Shown: in pieces, positions 20,485-31,202 of the stretch
Layout: the number at the start of each line of letters is the position of its first letter
Position numbering within the stretch: position 1 is the stretch's first letter
Assembly: GCA_030490835.1 (NCBI GenBank)
Contig: CM059975.1
Coordinates: 8,211,579 to 8,275,578, forward strand
Reading direction: 5' to 3'
DNA length: 64,000 nt
Source of the DNA: Annona cherimola
Lineage: Eukaryota; Streptophyta; Magnoliopsida; Magnoliales; Annonaceae
Notes under the pieces: generated by a model
Told to the model about the DNA's origin: nothing
The model's input: the letters and a program-made list of their open reading frames with translations, nothing else
Database searches by the model: none
Translations under genes and position numbers: made by a program

Positions 20485-20955
20485 TATCTTTGTAATCGGG
20501 CACATACTCGATCTTGTGTGGCCCGAGACAATGCATAGACATTTCCTTATTTGGATAGATGGGTTTTCACTTTAATTTGGATGGATTGATGGATCATAGA
20601 TGATTCAGATCGACTTATATTTAGATCTGAAATTTGGACAATCTATCTATATCTGCAAAGAGTCAAAGACTAGGAGGAATAATATTGGCTACAACGACGT
20701 TGACAATAATTGGCTGGCAAGGTGGAATTAAAGATCTGAAGTCAGCTGCAGACCACACTGGAAACTTCTCAAGGGACTGAAATATGGCTTACCATATTAT
20801 ACGGCAACATTTAAAATTTTGTTATTATTTTTATTAATTTTGTTTTAGTATAAATGCGTGAGCTTCTGTCCTGCATTCATGTTCATTTTATTAATTTTCA
20901 AAAACTAAAATAAAATATCAAATAAATTTTAAAAAATAGTTAAATTTCTACGGGA
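20485..20955 (+). repeat. Duplicated segment, copy 2 (uninterrupted)
   Basis: Matches 15770-15830, 17985-18240 and 18290-18375 in order and orientation. It lacks the 2.1-kb insertion found in copy 1, so it shows the pre-insertion state. Confidence 0.6.
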
Positions 20956-20966
20956 AAATGTATAAG

Positions 20967-21208
20967 TAAGACCCACGTGTTTTTTTAATTGGTACATTTA
21001 TATATTGTGATAACTTGATATTACAATCAATAACTTTCACAACTCTCACTAAATATTCCTACACTTACAGATGACATTTACAAATACCTCAACTCTACGG
21101 AAGGACAAATAACGCCATACAACCACCTATGTGAATACAAACTTGAACCAATGCCGCCTCATGCGAAGACATTAATGTTGACCACGACATCTTAAGACCC
21201 TTGTGTTT
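20967..21208 (-). mobile_element. SINE copy 2
   Basis: The insert 20983-21192 lies between TAAGACCCACGTGTTT and TAAGACCCTTGTGTTT (16 bp, two mismatches). The plus strand begins with a T-run and AATTGGTACATTTATATATTGTGATAAC, the complement of the family tail. It has no coding capacity. Confidence 0.7.
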
Positions 21209-21299
21209 ATAGAAAACTAAAATCATGGTTTGCAAGCAACCATAAAAAATAATAAAGAATTTATTTATTTTTAATAGAAGTGTAGTGGTGATATTTTTT

Positions 21300-21500
21300 T
21301 TCACTGGGGGTATGTTTAGGATGAGAGGAATGGAGGGAAAAGAAATGTGGACTATTCTATTTTTTTTTCACTTTTATTCTTACATTTTAATCATTCTATC
21401 GTATATTTTCGTACAACTACTTCTATCTATTTTTTCTTTATTCTACTCTACCATACTATATCCATTCTATTCCCTTTTGTTCTCCTTAATTTTTTGGTCA
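21300..21500 (-). repeat. Family F-like MITE remnant
   Basis: T-rich sequence with TACATTTTAATCATTCTA and TACAACTACTTCTATC blocks, in the order of the family F minus strand. Ends are degraded. Confidence 0.4.
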
Positions 21501-21539
21501 TTGGTGATAATGAATTAGGCAAATCACTGGATTTGAGAG

Positions 21540-24085
21540 AGCAGCATGTAGTAGGAAGGTAGCTAATGGATTTTTTCACTGAGGATGGAAAATAAGACGA
21601 TAATGGCTAGTTTTCGATTATTCAAATGATTCGAGTTGATTACTTGGTATATCAAAGGATGGTTGACGTCGGAGTGGTAGCATGTTATTGATGAGTAACT
21701 CGGGTTAGCTGAAGAATAGCTGATGATGGTGGCACATGTTGGCAGCGATTACTGTAGATAAGGCGTGCAACTATGGCATCTAGCGTGAGAAGAAGTTGGT
21801 GCACTGATTCTGATGCACTAAAGGAGCACTAAAGTAAGTGTATGTGCGGTTATGTTGGTTAATCCTAATGTCGATTTTTTGTTCAAGGTATTGATTCTTA
21901 TGTTTTAGGGTGCTATGAGTGTGTTGTAAGGTCAAATTAGATAGATTTACTTCGTTGATGTGAATTTGAAGGAGTGTACAAATCAATAGTCTTTTGATGA
22001 TATGAGTTTTTGATCTTTAGATTTGAATGATCTAAGGTGTTGTTATTCATATGGATAGTGCAAAAATGATGCTACATTGTTAGGTGTGGTCAAGATGGAT
22101 CATGGAGATGCCAGTTTAATCAAGATGAATCAAGTTTGATCTAACTTAATGCAGCAATTTATGAGAAAGGTCCTTATGAAGCTACAAATTTTCTGTATTC
22201 TTTGGTTATCTATGAGTTATGAATGCAGATAAAATTACAATTGGGTCGAGTTGGATGGTTTCAAAATTAATCCTTCTTAACCTATTTAATAAATTATAAT
22301 CTTAATTCATTTATTAATCCATTTATAAAATTTTATCTCTAATCTATTTATAACCCATTTATCTTATAGAGTAGGCAAGTTATTAACAAGTTGAAAGAAA
22401 GCTGATTATTAACCAACTATATGAAATAAAACAAATATTTATTGAATGCGAATACTTGAGGAACCAAAGCATTGACCGATAAAAATAATTAATAATAAGA
22501 ATATTACATGTAAAAGAATAATTACTAATGAATTAGACTAGAGAAAGATCATACCATGCAATTAGAAGAATGACAAATTAAATGTGGCCATCGTGGAATT
22601 CTTAAAACTAAAGGCATCTAAAGGAAAGGTCACCAAAACTAATTCTGAAAATTAACACTTTGAAATTCTACATTCCACAAACAGCTTAACAATAAAGCAA
22701 TGCAAAACAGCAAAACTAATTTTTTTTAAAACTACAAAATGAGAAAACTAGTATTTCATTATATATTTCCCCAAGTAAGTCATCAGTGTGTTAGGTAGAT
22801 TGAGCGAGTTAAATAATCCATAATCCATTTATTAATTGGACTGGATTGCGATACAAGTTGGACAAGTGAGTTATCTGGTCAACCTAGATCCGATTGCACC
22901 CCTAAGCACACGACGAGAGATTGATTTTTCTGAATTCTAAACCCAAAATGTATATGGGCCATGAGAACGCAATTTCATTGCGCCACGTTTCGAGTCTTGA
23001 AAATACAATGATATTAGAAAATATAATGAAGTTTGTTAGTGTAATAGCTGATGCATGCAAGATGCATGATTGAGTGCATGGTTGTATGCATTGACATGTA
23101 GATTGAGCATATGGTTTGGATGCGTATAGTTCGATATACATATATAGATGATAAGTATAATGACAAGTGGAGCTCTTTTTACTCAGAAAAAGGAATTTAT
23201 TGCAAGTGAACATGGTAATAATATGAAAACCGTTTGGATCTGATTAATCTAAAATGCAGGTGATAACAACTCGAGTGGTTTGTAAATGATGATTAATCTG
23301 TAGGTTGCAATAATATTTAATGAAAGCTACTGTTAGGGAGACAAGTAAATAAAAAAGATGTGCATCGAATGATGGTCTTCTTGTTTTTCAGTGATGGCAA
23401 TATTATCTCTTTAAGTGATAGAAGATAGAAGAGATGATACAACAAAATTACACAACGGTTGACCATGTGGGCATCTTAAGTGAATATGCAAATTCATGTT
23501 AGTTCAGGCATGAAGATGAAGAGACATTTGAGATGGCGATATGAAGTTATGCTAAGTTGAAATGTAATGACTAACAAACTAATTAATGATTAACAAGAAG
23601 AATGGTCGAAGACATAGTTGCTTTACAAGCTAGCTTGATGCATACAAAATCCAAGAGAAGATGAAAATTGTTAAGATTTTGCTATCATGTATTTTGCATA
23701 TGAATTTTGTACAATACTTCACATCTAAGAATACATGGTGCACGTGCAAAAAAGTGAATATTGGTATTAGTGACCCATGGAAGTGTCTATATATAGGTAG
23801 CAATTAGAAATACTGTGGAACAGTAAAAAAAAAGTTTAAAGAGACAGATCTTCGTTATATAATTCCCAAGGCATGCCAACGACTTTTTTGATTGAAGGAT
23901 TTTCATGCAAATTTTTATCTATAATATTGTATATATTTATTTGATACTAATTTATTATGAATTTTCTCAAAAAAATTACTATGAATGCTTTTAATACACT
24001 GATATCAGAGCGGAACCCTTTCCGAACAAGCTCCATCCCTGGCGAGAACATCAATACTCTAAACCCATTTTGAAATTTGGACATG
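21540..24085. other. Intergenic DNA, partly hAT-like repeat
   Basis: 22230-22420 and 22790-22910 carry the tribal blocks of the hAT MITE at 38513 (GGGTCGAGTTGGATGG, TAATCCATTTATTAATTGG, CGATTGCACCCCTAAG) and may be the two ends of a 680-bp relative; no target duplication was found. The remainder has only short open frames and nothing recognisable. Confidence 0.4.
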
Positions 24086-24389
24086 AGTCCTGATCTTTTG
24101 AAGCTAGCCGGCCCAAAAACTTATTATTTTTATTATTTTTATTTTTTTTCATGGGTAAGTAAATCTAGGTGTATTAAATCTATAAATCAAGTTTTACCAT
24201 TTTTGGATATTTTTAAGTATTTTTTTAGATTTTTAAACACAGTGGCATTTTCGTAATTTTTGGATCTCAGAAAATTATGCCAATGTGTTTAAAAATAAAA
24301 AAAAAATACTTAAAAACATTCAAAAATGGTAAAACTTAGTTTATAGATTTAATACACTTAGATTTACTTACCTATGATATATATATATA

Positions 24390-24760
24390 GGGATATGATC
24401 GTGTGCAGTTGGATTGCACCGTAATTACGGTGCAGTCCGCTGTAAAATGGACCCCACACATATTAGATTGTAATGAAACTTTATACACTCATTTATCCAT
24501 ATATAAATCATACTTTAGACGGTTTAGATGTTGAAAAAACCACTTTAAACTTGATATTTACATTAAACTATTTTATTACGTTGATTTTGCACCATTTTAA
24601 GATGGAGACTACACACATGTTGGATTTGGATGAAAATTGGTATGGTAATAAAGTGAACAATTATAAATACAATGAGTGGGGTGGATTTATGGGAAATGAT
24701 CAGGTGGGGCCCACAGTGCATGGACTGCACGGTGCAATCGCATGCACTGGTTCATTTCCC
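24390..24760. mobile_element. Element A, non-autonomous DNA transposon in a (TA)n tract
   Basis: The ends are GGGATATGATCGTGTGCAG on the left and, inverted, GGGAAATGAACCAGTGCATG on the right. Inside the left end is a small GTGCA/TGCAC palindrome. It is flanked on both sides by AT dinucleotide runs. A 371-bp unit, it reappears inverted and truncated at 46865-47188. The apparent open reading frame in both copies is conserved only because the DNA is a repeat. Confidence 0.75.
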
Positions 24761-24780
24761 ATATATATATATATATATAT

Positions 24781-25817
24781 GGGATTTAATCATGTGCATT
24801 CGGACTGCACCCGAATACCCTGCAGACACCCCATCCGCCCGTTCGTTTCAGCGGGAGAAATTTATGCCGTTCGTTCAATTATGCGTGTAGAGAGATGACG
24901 AGCCGAACGGAGACGCGCGTACATGCGCGCAAAAATTCGGATAATGCATTTTCCCTCTCGGTGGACTGAAAATCCACAAAAACCCACCCGCTCATCCCTC
25001 CCATTTCGAAAACAGAGACCCCACCGCTGCCGCTGCTACTGCTGCAGCCGCCGTTGCTGCTCCCAAATCTCCTTCTCCGTCGATTTTGAAGTTCTATGAT
25101 CGATTATGATTGATTCTGAAGTTCTGTGTCGACAGAAGGTATTGTGCGCAGGTCGTCTTCTCCGAAAATCCGCATGCGGATTATAACTGCGCAGCAAACG
25201 CGCCTCCCATTTACATCTCTCTGACGCGAAATCCGCATGCGGATTCTAAATCCGCATGTGGAAAACAACACTTATGGGAGGTACGTTTGCTGCAGATTCA
25301 GAATCCGCATGCGGATTTTCGCGTAAGAGAGATGCAGATGGGAGGCGCGTTTGCTGCGCAGTTATAATTCGTATGCGGATTCTGAATCCGCATGCGGATT
25401 TTCGGAGAAGACGATCCGCGCAAATAGGAGACCTTTTGCTGCGCAGTTATAATCCGCATGCGGATTTTCGGAGAAGACGATCAGCGCGAAATCCGTCGAA
25501 GCAGAACTTCGAAATCGACGGTTTCCGTCGATGCAGAACTTCGGAATCGATCACAGAACTTCGGGGGGTGCCGCGATTTAGGGATTGAGGAGGGACGAGG
25601 GACGCCAGAGAGGAGGAGGAGGCGGGATTTCTGTTTTTGTTTTTAACTGCCGAGCGGGAAAATTTTCCCAACATTCACCGCGTGTACGTCCCGCCCAACG
25701 CAACACAACACGCGCACCAACTCTCGACGGACAGGATTCATTCCGCCGAAATAGACGGCCGGATGAGCCGTCTGCACGGTAGTTTCCGTGCAGTCCGAAT
25801 GCACATGATTAAATCCC
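24781..25817. mobile_element. Element B, 1.04-kb TIR element with palindrome cluster
   Basis: Terminal inverted repeats are perfect over the outer 30 or so bases (GGGATTTAATCATGTGCATT, then CGGACTGCAC) and flanked by AT dinucleotide runs. The body is GC-rich, unlike its surroundings. 24950-25090 looks like a captured plant 5' leader with CTGCCGCTGCTACTGCTGC repeats. 25080-25560 is an imperfect inverted repeat holding seven copies of a 16-bp palindrome. No transposase is encoded, so it is non-autonomous, possibly a gene-fragment carrier (Pack-type). Confidence 0.75.
25167..25466. repeat. Cluster of AATCCGCATGCGGATT palindromes
   Basis: Five perfect 16-bp palindromes at 25167-25182, 25230-25245, 25302-25317, 25385-25400 and 25451-25466, plus degenerate copies at 25249-25261 and 25366-25381. 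Spacing is 63 to 83 bases. Flanking blocks (TTATAACTGCGCAG, GGGAGGCGCGTTTGCTGC, TTCGGAGAAGACGAT) are repeated in inverted order around the centre. Confidence 0.9.
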
Positions 25818-25882
25818 TATATATATATATATATGTTTTTGGGCCGGCCTCACCTCCGTGAAGCCGGCTTCAAAAGATTATT

Positions 25883-26897
25883 AGGCAAATGTGAGATGGA
25901 GATGGTCAAAAACGGATTCTATCATTTATGGTAGGCAAGGCTGCCAAAGAGACAGTGGAGAGCTGCAGCTGGGCCAGTTGCTCATCCCTTCCCTTCCCTT
26001 GTTTTTTCTTGGTCGAAGGCCGTTTTCTGCGTTGACCTGTGTTTTCCCTGTGTGCTGCTGGCCTGCTGCATCAGCATCAGCACTCGGGTAGAGCACATTT
26101 TAATTTAAAAAAATTCCTACAGCTTCTTCAATTGTCGGGAAAAGAATATAGATAATGCAATGCCATCAATTATCAAGAGGAAATCTAGCTCTTAAAACAG
26201 AAAATTAAAAGCTATATATATATATATTTATCGACAACGCCACGCTGTTGTTCAGTCACATGATGTGATGTTTTGCAATTATTGTAGGGCCTTCTGTTTG
26301 ATTAGTGATGCATATATCCTAATGCAAGTTCTTCACACTCATCCTTCTAATTATTGCAATACATCCTAATGCAAGTCACACTCATCATTCTACTTATTTC
26401 AACTCCAACCACTGCCATTTCACATTTGAACTATCTTCTTGGATCACATGTCTTAGAATATTGGGAAAAACGTGTGTTTTGTGGTAATTAATTAACGTGG
26501 AGCTTTTCTAAATAAACCCTGCAAGTATGCATAGCAACGTTTTGGCTTGTTTTTGGAAAATTTGCAAAATTTTTTGCAAAATAAATCCCATGAGTTGTAA
26601 TATTTTTCAACTAAAGAAGAAAGAAAAGTGAAAAACACTATTATAATTAAGTTATTTTGTGAGCACTTTCAGCATTTTAGAAGAATTTATATAAACTCTT
26701 TGTTAATTTGGTGTTTCATATACTTTAACTACAACTATAAAGTTCGTGATGTGAATTTTTGAAATTTAAGGTCTATTTCATAGTTAGGGTTTTGAAATTT
26801 AAAAGATCCATTTCATATTATATAGGATTTCAAATTTCTTCTCTTATGGAACTGGTTGAAGTTTAAGATCTATTTCATAATAAGGTTTGAAATTCAT
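25883..26897. other. Intergenic, unassigned
   Basis: No gene is recognised. A short tandem duplication lies at 26314-26405 (CCTAATGCAAGT...CACACTCATC repeated about 49 bases apart). Confidence 0.4.
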
Positions 26898-27247
26898 GAA
26901 GTAATTCAATGCACCCGGGTATATTAAAACTTTAGTGTATTTAGGTGCAAAACTCATTTTTTGAATTTTTAAATTTTTTTTTATAAAATGGTTAATGTAT
27001 ATGTATTTAATCTCTAACTAAGTTTTACTTTTTTGTAGAAGTGTATATATATTTTTCGATTTTAAAAACAGAGATATTTTAGTTATTTAAAAATAACTAA
27101 AATGACATGATTTTTAAAAAATAAAGAAAAATATATAAATATCTTAAAAAATAGTAGAACTTAATATCTATGTTGAATACCTCTAGACTAACAATTTTAT
27201 AAAAATTATAAAAATAAATTTTACACCCGAGTACATTGAATCACTTC
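26898..27247. mobile_element. Foldback MITE, family C
   Basis: Ends are inverted repeats reading GAAGTAATTCAATGCACCCG on the left and GAAGTGATTCAATGTACTCG on the right (reverse complement). The core is the AAGTTTTACTTTTTTG / TAAAATGACATG foldback. No clear target duplication was found. Confidence 0.7.
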
Positions 27248-27259
27248 CCTTAAATTCAG

Positions 27260-28600
27260 GTGGTCTATTTATGAAATAGGATTGCAAATGTTTCTTATGG
27301 AAACGCTTGCATGAAATTAAATTCATTATTTGACATTATTTAATTTATCATGGTTCTAAAAAATAGTTTAGTTTTGAGTTTTTGGATGGTTTGCACTCGC
27401 TATAAAATTTGTACAAAATTTTGCAAATTATAGTATAAGAATATTGAGCTTTATCAATGAACCTTATTGATTGTTCACATCCATATAATTTTGTTGTCAT
27501 CTCATTATTAAAATTTCATTGAAAAAGAGTTTTAGGAAGTAAAAAAAAACATAATTCACTGCTAATCATAAATTTACAGCAACGAAAATTTAAACTTTTA
27601 GTGATTTGAAAAATTGTTGATGATAGCATGGTTACCAACAACAAATTAGTTTCGTTGCTAAATTTCATTACTACCACTAAATTTTTTTGTAATATTATAA
27701 AAAAAAAAAGCTTAGATACATTCATAAATGCAATAGATTTATAACATCATTCATCTACATATAAAGAATATTTTAGATGGTTAAAACGAGGAATGAACAA
27801 CTTTGACATCGATTTGTAAATCAAACAATCTTATTATATACAAATATATTTGCTTTCATTAGATGGGGCAATGCAATTCATCATTGAATGGAACTTGAGT
27901 TTCAAATTAAATAAATAATTTTAAAAGTTATAAAGTAGAATGAATTTCATTTTATCATGTCGAGTCCGAATGAAAAAGGTTTCATGAATTCAAATTCAAG
28001 GAATAGGTTAGGAAGGGTGCCCTTAAACACAATTGCGTATATATACTTGCAGGGTATATCTTACAAAGATCTCTGTTCGGAATACACTTGTTTCGTGAGG
28101 AAACCATCTTGTAACATTTTTGTCTCTAGCAATTGAATATAACCTATGGAATCCACTTTTTCTAAAAAATGAATTAATAACGCAATAGTGAGTGGTCCTT
28201 CTAATTGTCCGTTTGATTACCCAACACCGAATGAGGTGGATCCAATGCTTGGTGGGTTCCAGCATTCCTTTGGACGTTTCTTCCGTTGAGATGACAACAG
28301 CCAATGCTAGTCTTGTACCATTCCGTCCTGATCCTTTCCCATTGTTTTCTTGTGATATTTTATATATTCTCTAGTTTTGCCGGATCTTGGAGCAGCTAAG
28401 AGGTTTTTTTTTTCCTTTTCTTGCGGGAATATCCAAGCTTTCAACCCAAACCACATGAATTACAAATCATCAAGAGTTAAAATTCTGAACAATTGCTCAT
28501 GTTTCATGTCCGTTTGGATTATACACGAGTTAGAAAGAACTTAGTTCAGCAGTACAAAGTTAATTAATTGAAGTCAAATGATATTTTCAGACCAGCCTGA
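27260..28600. other. Intergenic, unassigned
   Basis: AT-rich DNA with a weak element A-like stretch near 27725-27960 and no convincing open frame. Confidence 0.4.
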
Positions 28601-28619
28601 AATTCGGTGATTTTAGATT

Positions 28620-28880
28620 CGTCGAAAAATATAATTTTTTGAAATTTTTTTATAAATATGTTAATCTACTTGTATTTAATCTAGAAATCAAGTTTTACTA
28701 TTTTTAAATATATGTATATATTTATTTTGAATTTTTAAAAACAGGGATGTTTAAGTCATCTTAAATAATTTAAAATAACTTAAACACCCATGTTTTAAAA
28801 AATTCAAAATAAATATACACATATATTCAAAAATGGTAAAACTTGATTTATAAAAAAATTATGTTTTTGGACCGTAAAAG
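28620..28880. repeat. Foldback MITE, family C (ends degraded)
   Basis: Inverted arms around AACAGGGATGTTTAAGTC and AACTTAAACACCCATG. One terminus is lost; the other ends at a GTTTTTGGACC block. Confidence 0.6.
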
Positions 28881-28889
28881 CCTGTCACA

Positions 28890-29420
28890 TTCCATTGTAG
28901 AGAAGCAAGGATCACATGCGTCATTAAGGTAAAATTAATTTTTGAAATCAGCAATAAAAATGACATGCCACCTACCCACCCATCAACAATTTCATGTGTA
29001 TTTGATAATGAGTATTATGATTTTGAATACAGGAACAGAGAATTTAAAAGGTCTATTTTGCGATTCTTTGGCAAATTAATTCCGCTAAGTTCTATGTTTT
29101 TGCATTTGAAACTCCAACTATTTAATCACTTTAAACTTTAAAGAGAAATGTATGTGTTACAGATATCCAAAACATGTGATAATTCATAATTATAAAAGTT
29201 AACAAGGTCGATTTTACCAAAAAAAAAAAAAAAAACCGAAGAACTGATATTGAATTTTTGACGATCTAGAAAAAATATTCTAAATATGGTCACCATCAAA
29301 TAAGATTGTGACAGGTCCATTAGCATTTTCCATGATTTGAAACTAGAAATTCTGCCTAACCTACTCTAAAAGAGTCAGCATTTATATTTAGAAATGCATG
29401 TTTTTGAATACATTCAGGAC
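28890..29420. other. Intergenic, unassigned
   Basis: AT-rich, including a poly-A tract at 29219-29235. Nothing else is supported. Confidence 0.4.
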
Positions 29421-29432
29421 CCATTAATTAAC

Positions 29433-30190
29433 GGATCGTGATTTTCTGCATCCGGGTGTATTAACCCATTTTTTTATTTTTTTGAAATTTTTTAATAAAA
29501 GTGTTACTCTAAGTGTAATTAACATGAGTATCAATTTTTACCATTTTTGAAATATTTTAGATAGTTATTTTTTATTTTGGAAAATCAGTGGCATTTTAGG
29601 CAATTTTAAATTACCTAAAATGCCACTGATTTTCAAAAAGGGTAATTTGTATATATACCCACATAGTTTGACGCTAATTGCAGTTATACCCATGTAGTTT
29701 CACGAAATATATATTACCCCCACATAATTTCACCAAAATTACGTATTACCCCCACGCCGTTAACTGCCGTTAATGTCTGCCGTTATATTTTCAAAAATGA
29801 CGAAAATGCCCTCATACATAGTTTTACCAAAATTGCATATTACCCCCATGAAGATGAGGACATTTTCGTTATTTTTGAAAATATAACGACAGATATTAAC
29901 GACAGTTAACGACATGGGGGTAATACGCAATTTTGGTGAAACTATGTGGGGGTAATATGCATTTCGTGAAACTACGTGGGTATATCTGCAATATCGGCGA
30001 AACTATGTGGGTATATATGCAAATTACCCTTTCAAAAATAAAAAATAAATATCTAAAATACTCCAAAAATGGTAAAAGTTAATACACATGTTAAATACAC
30101 TTAGATTAACACTTGTATAAAAAAATTTCAAATTTTTTTTTAAAAAATGGGTTTAATGTCAGTACACCCGGGTGTAGGAGATCGCGATCC
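29433..30190. mobile_element. Mutator-type foldback MITE (family C) with 9-bp TSD
   Basis: The ends GGATCGTGATTTTCTGCATC and (inverted) GGATCGCGATCTCCTACACC are flanked by a perfect 9-bp duplication TTAATTAAC at 29424-29432 and 30191-30199. A 9-bp target duplication is the signature of Mutator-like elements. Without the 390-bp insertion inside it and that insertion's duplication, the unit is 359 bp. Confidence 0.88.
29640..30029. mobile_element. Second Mutator-type MITE nested in the first
   Basis: A 390-bp near-perfect foldback with ends GGGTAATTTGTATATATACC and its inverse. It is flanked by a perfect 9-bp duplication TTTCAAAAA (29631-29639 and 30030-30038). Removing it restores the palindrome of the host element. 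The arms contain repeated TTACCCCCA / TAGTTTCAC blocks about every 40 bases. Confidence 0.9.
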
Positions 30191-30199
30191 TTAATTAAC

Positions 30200-31154
30200 T
30201 TCCAAGAATAATTTGGTAAAAGAATTTTTTTTTTTTTTCATCCCATCTGCAAATTCTCTGATTTGATGGGCTATCAGTTTCCTTGAAAGTAATTCACAAC
30301 GTTGACAAATTAGAATAAGAAATGGAATTAAATTAAAGAAGCATGAAAAGCACACATCAGATGGAACAACCCAACTGTATGTGTGCTGCACCACCTACTC
30401 TGGAATCATCTCGGCTGCTACTCATATCCTTCAGAGACAGAATTAAGCAAGGCTTTGAATATTGCATGGTGTGACTGAGACATTTTAGGTCTTATAACCT
30501 TATGGCATGCCACAATCAGAATGTGGATTCGCCCTGGTGTGGGTGATTCTCAAAAGCAGGGTCAAGTTACTTTATTTTTTATGCAGGTTGAACCTTTTGT
30601 TCTGCCAGGAGGAGGCATTTCTCATCATTCAACTCAGCTGCACCTTAAAATTGCAAAAATCTAGCTATGTCACTCATCTCAAAAAGACAGGACAAATGGC
30701 CAAGGAAAGAAAGCAAGCCGTATGGTTCACTGGGAGAGAGGCCCAAATTATCCAATGTTAAAAAGATGCTCAACTAGTTCTTACATGATTGATTTGATTT
30801 TAAGTTACTGGTGTGAAAATAGGCTGAAAGAAGTGAAATGGGCAAAACCCACCTATATCGTCTCAACACATTCTCCCGGTGTAACAGCTTCCTATTCATG
30901 TACGGTACTACCCTGTTCTATTTCATAGATGCGAGGCTTGTTGCGTGACACGCGCTGTCCCAACTTCCTAAATTGGTGAAGAAACAAAGATCGGATTGCT
31001 AGGCAAATAATGCAAGGAAAAGCACAAGCAAAGCTGATGGATCATGGATGGGTGTGGAAATGTAGCACAAATGTCAAGTCTGGATCGAAGATGGTCCACC
31101 TACCGTACATCCCAATTGTCAATGCAGATTAATGATCTTTCGGTGGAGAGTAGA

Positions 31155-31202
<48 letters not shown>

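Larger units (their letters stand above)
24089..25882. mobile_element. Family C foldback MITE interrupted by elements A and B
   Basis: The left part starts CCTGATCTTTTGAAGC then GGCCCAAAAACTTATT and runs to 24375. The right terminus (25833-25882) has TTTTTGGGCCGG and GGCTTCAAAAGATTA, the inverted complement. Elements A and B sit between them. Confidence 0.7.

Noticed and set aside
24473..24898. A 141-codon open frame, largely repeated at 46777-47145
   Set aside because: The similarity is explained by both lying in copies of transposon element A. The frame has no domain, and its coding strand flips with the element's orientation.
25110..25588. Open frames through the palindrome cluster (NPHAD / SACG repeats)
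   Set aside because: The repeated peptide simply reflects the palindrome on both strands. No start context or homology supports a protein.
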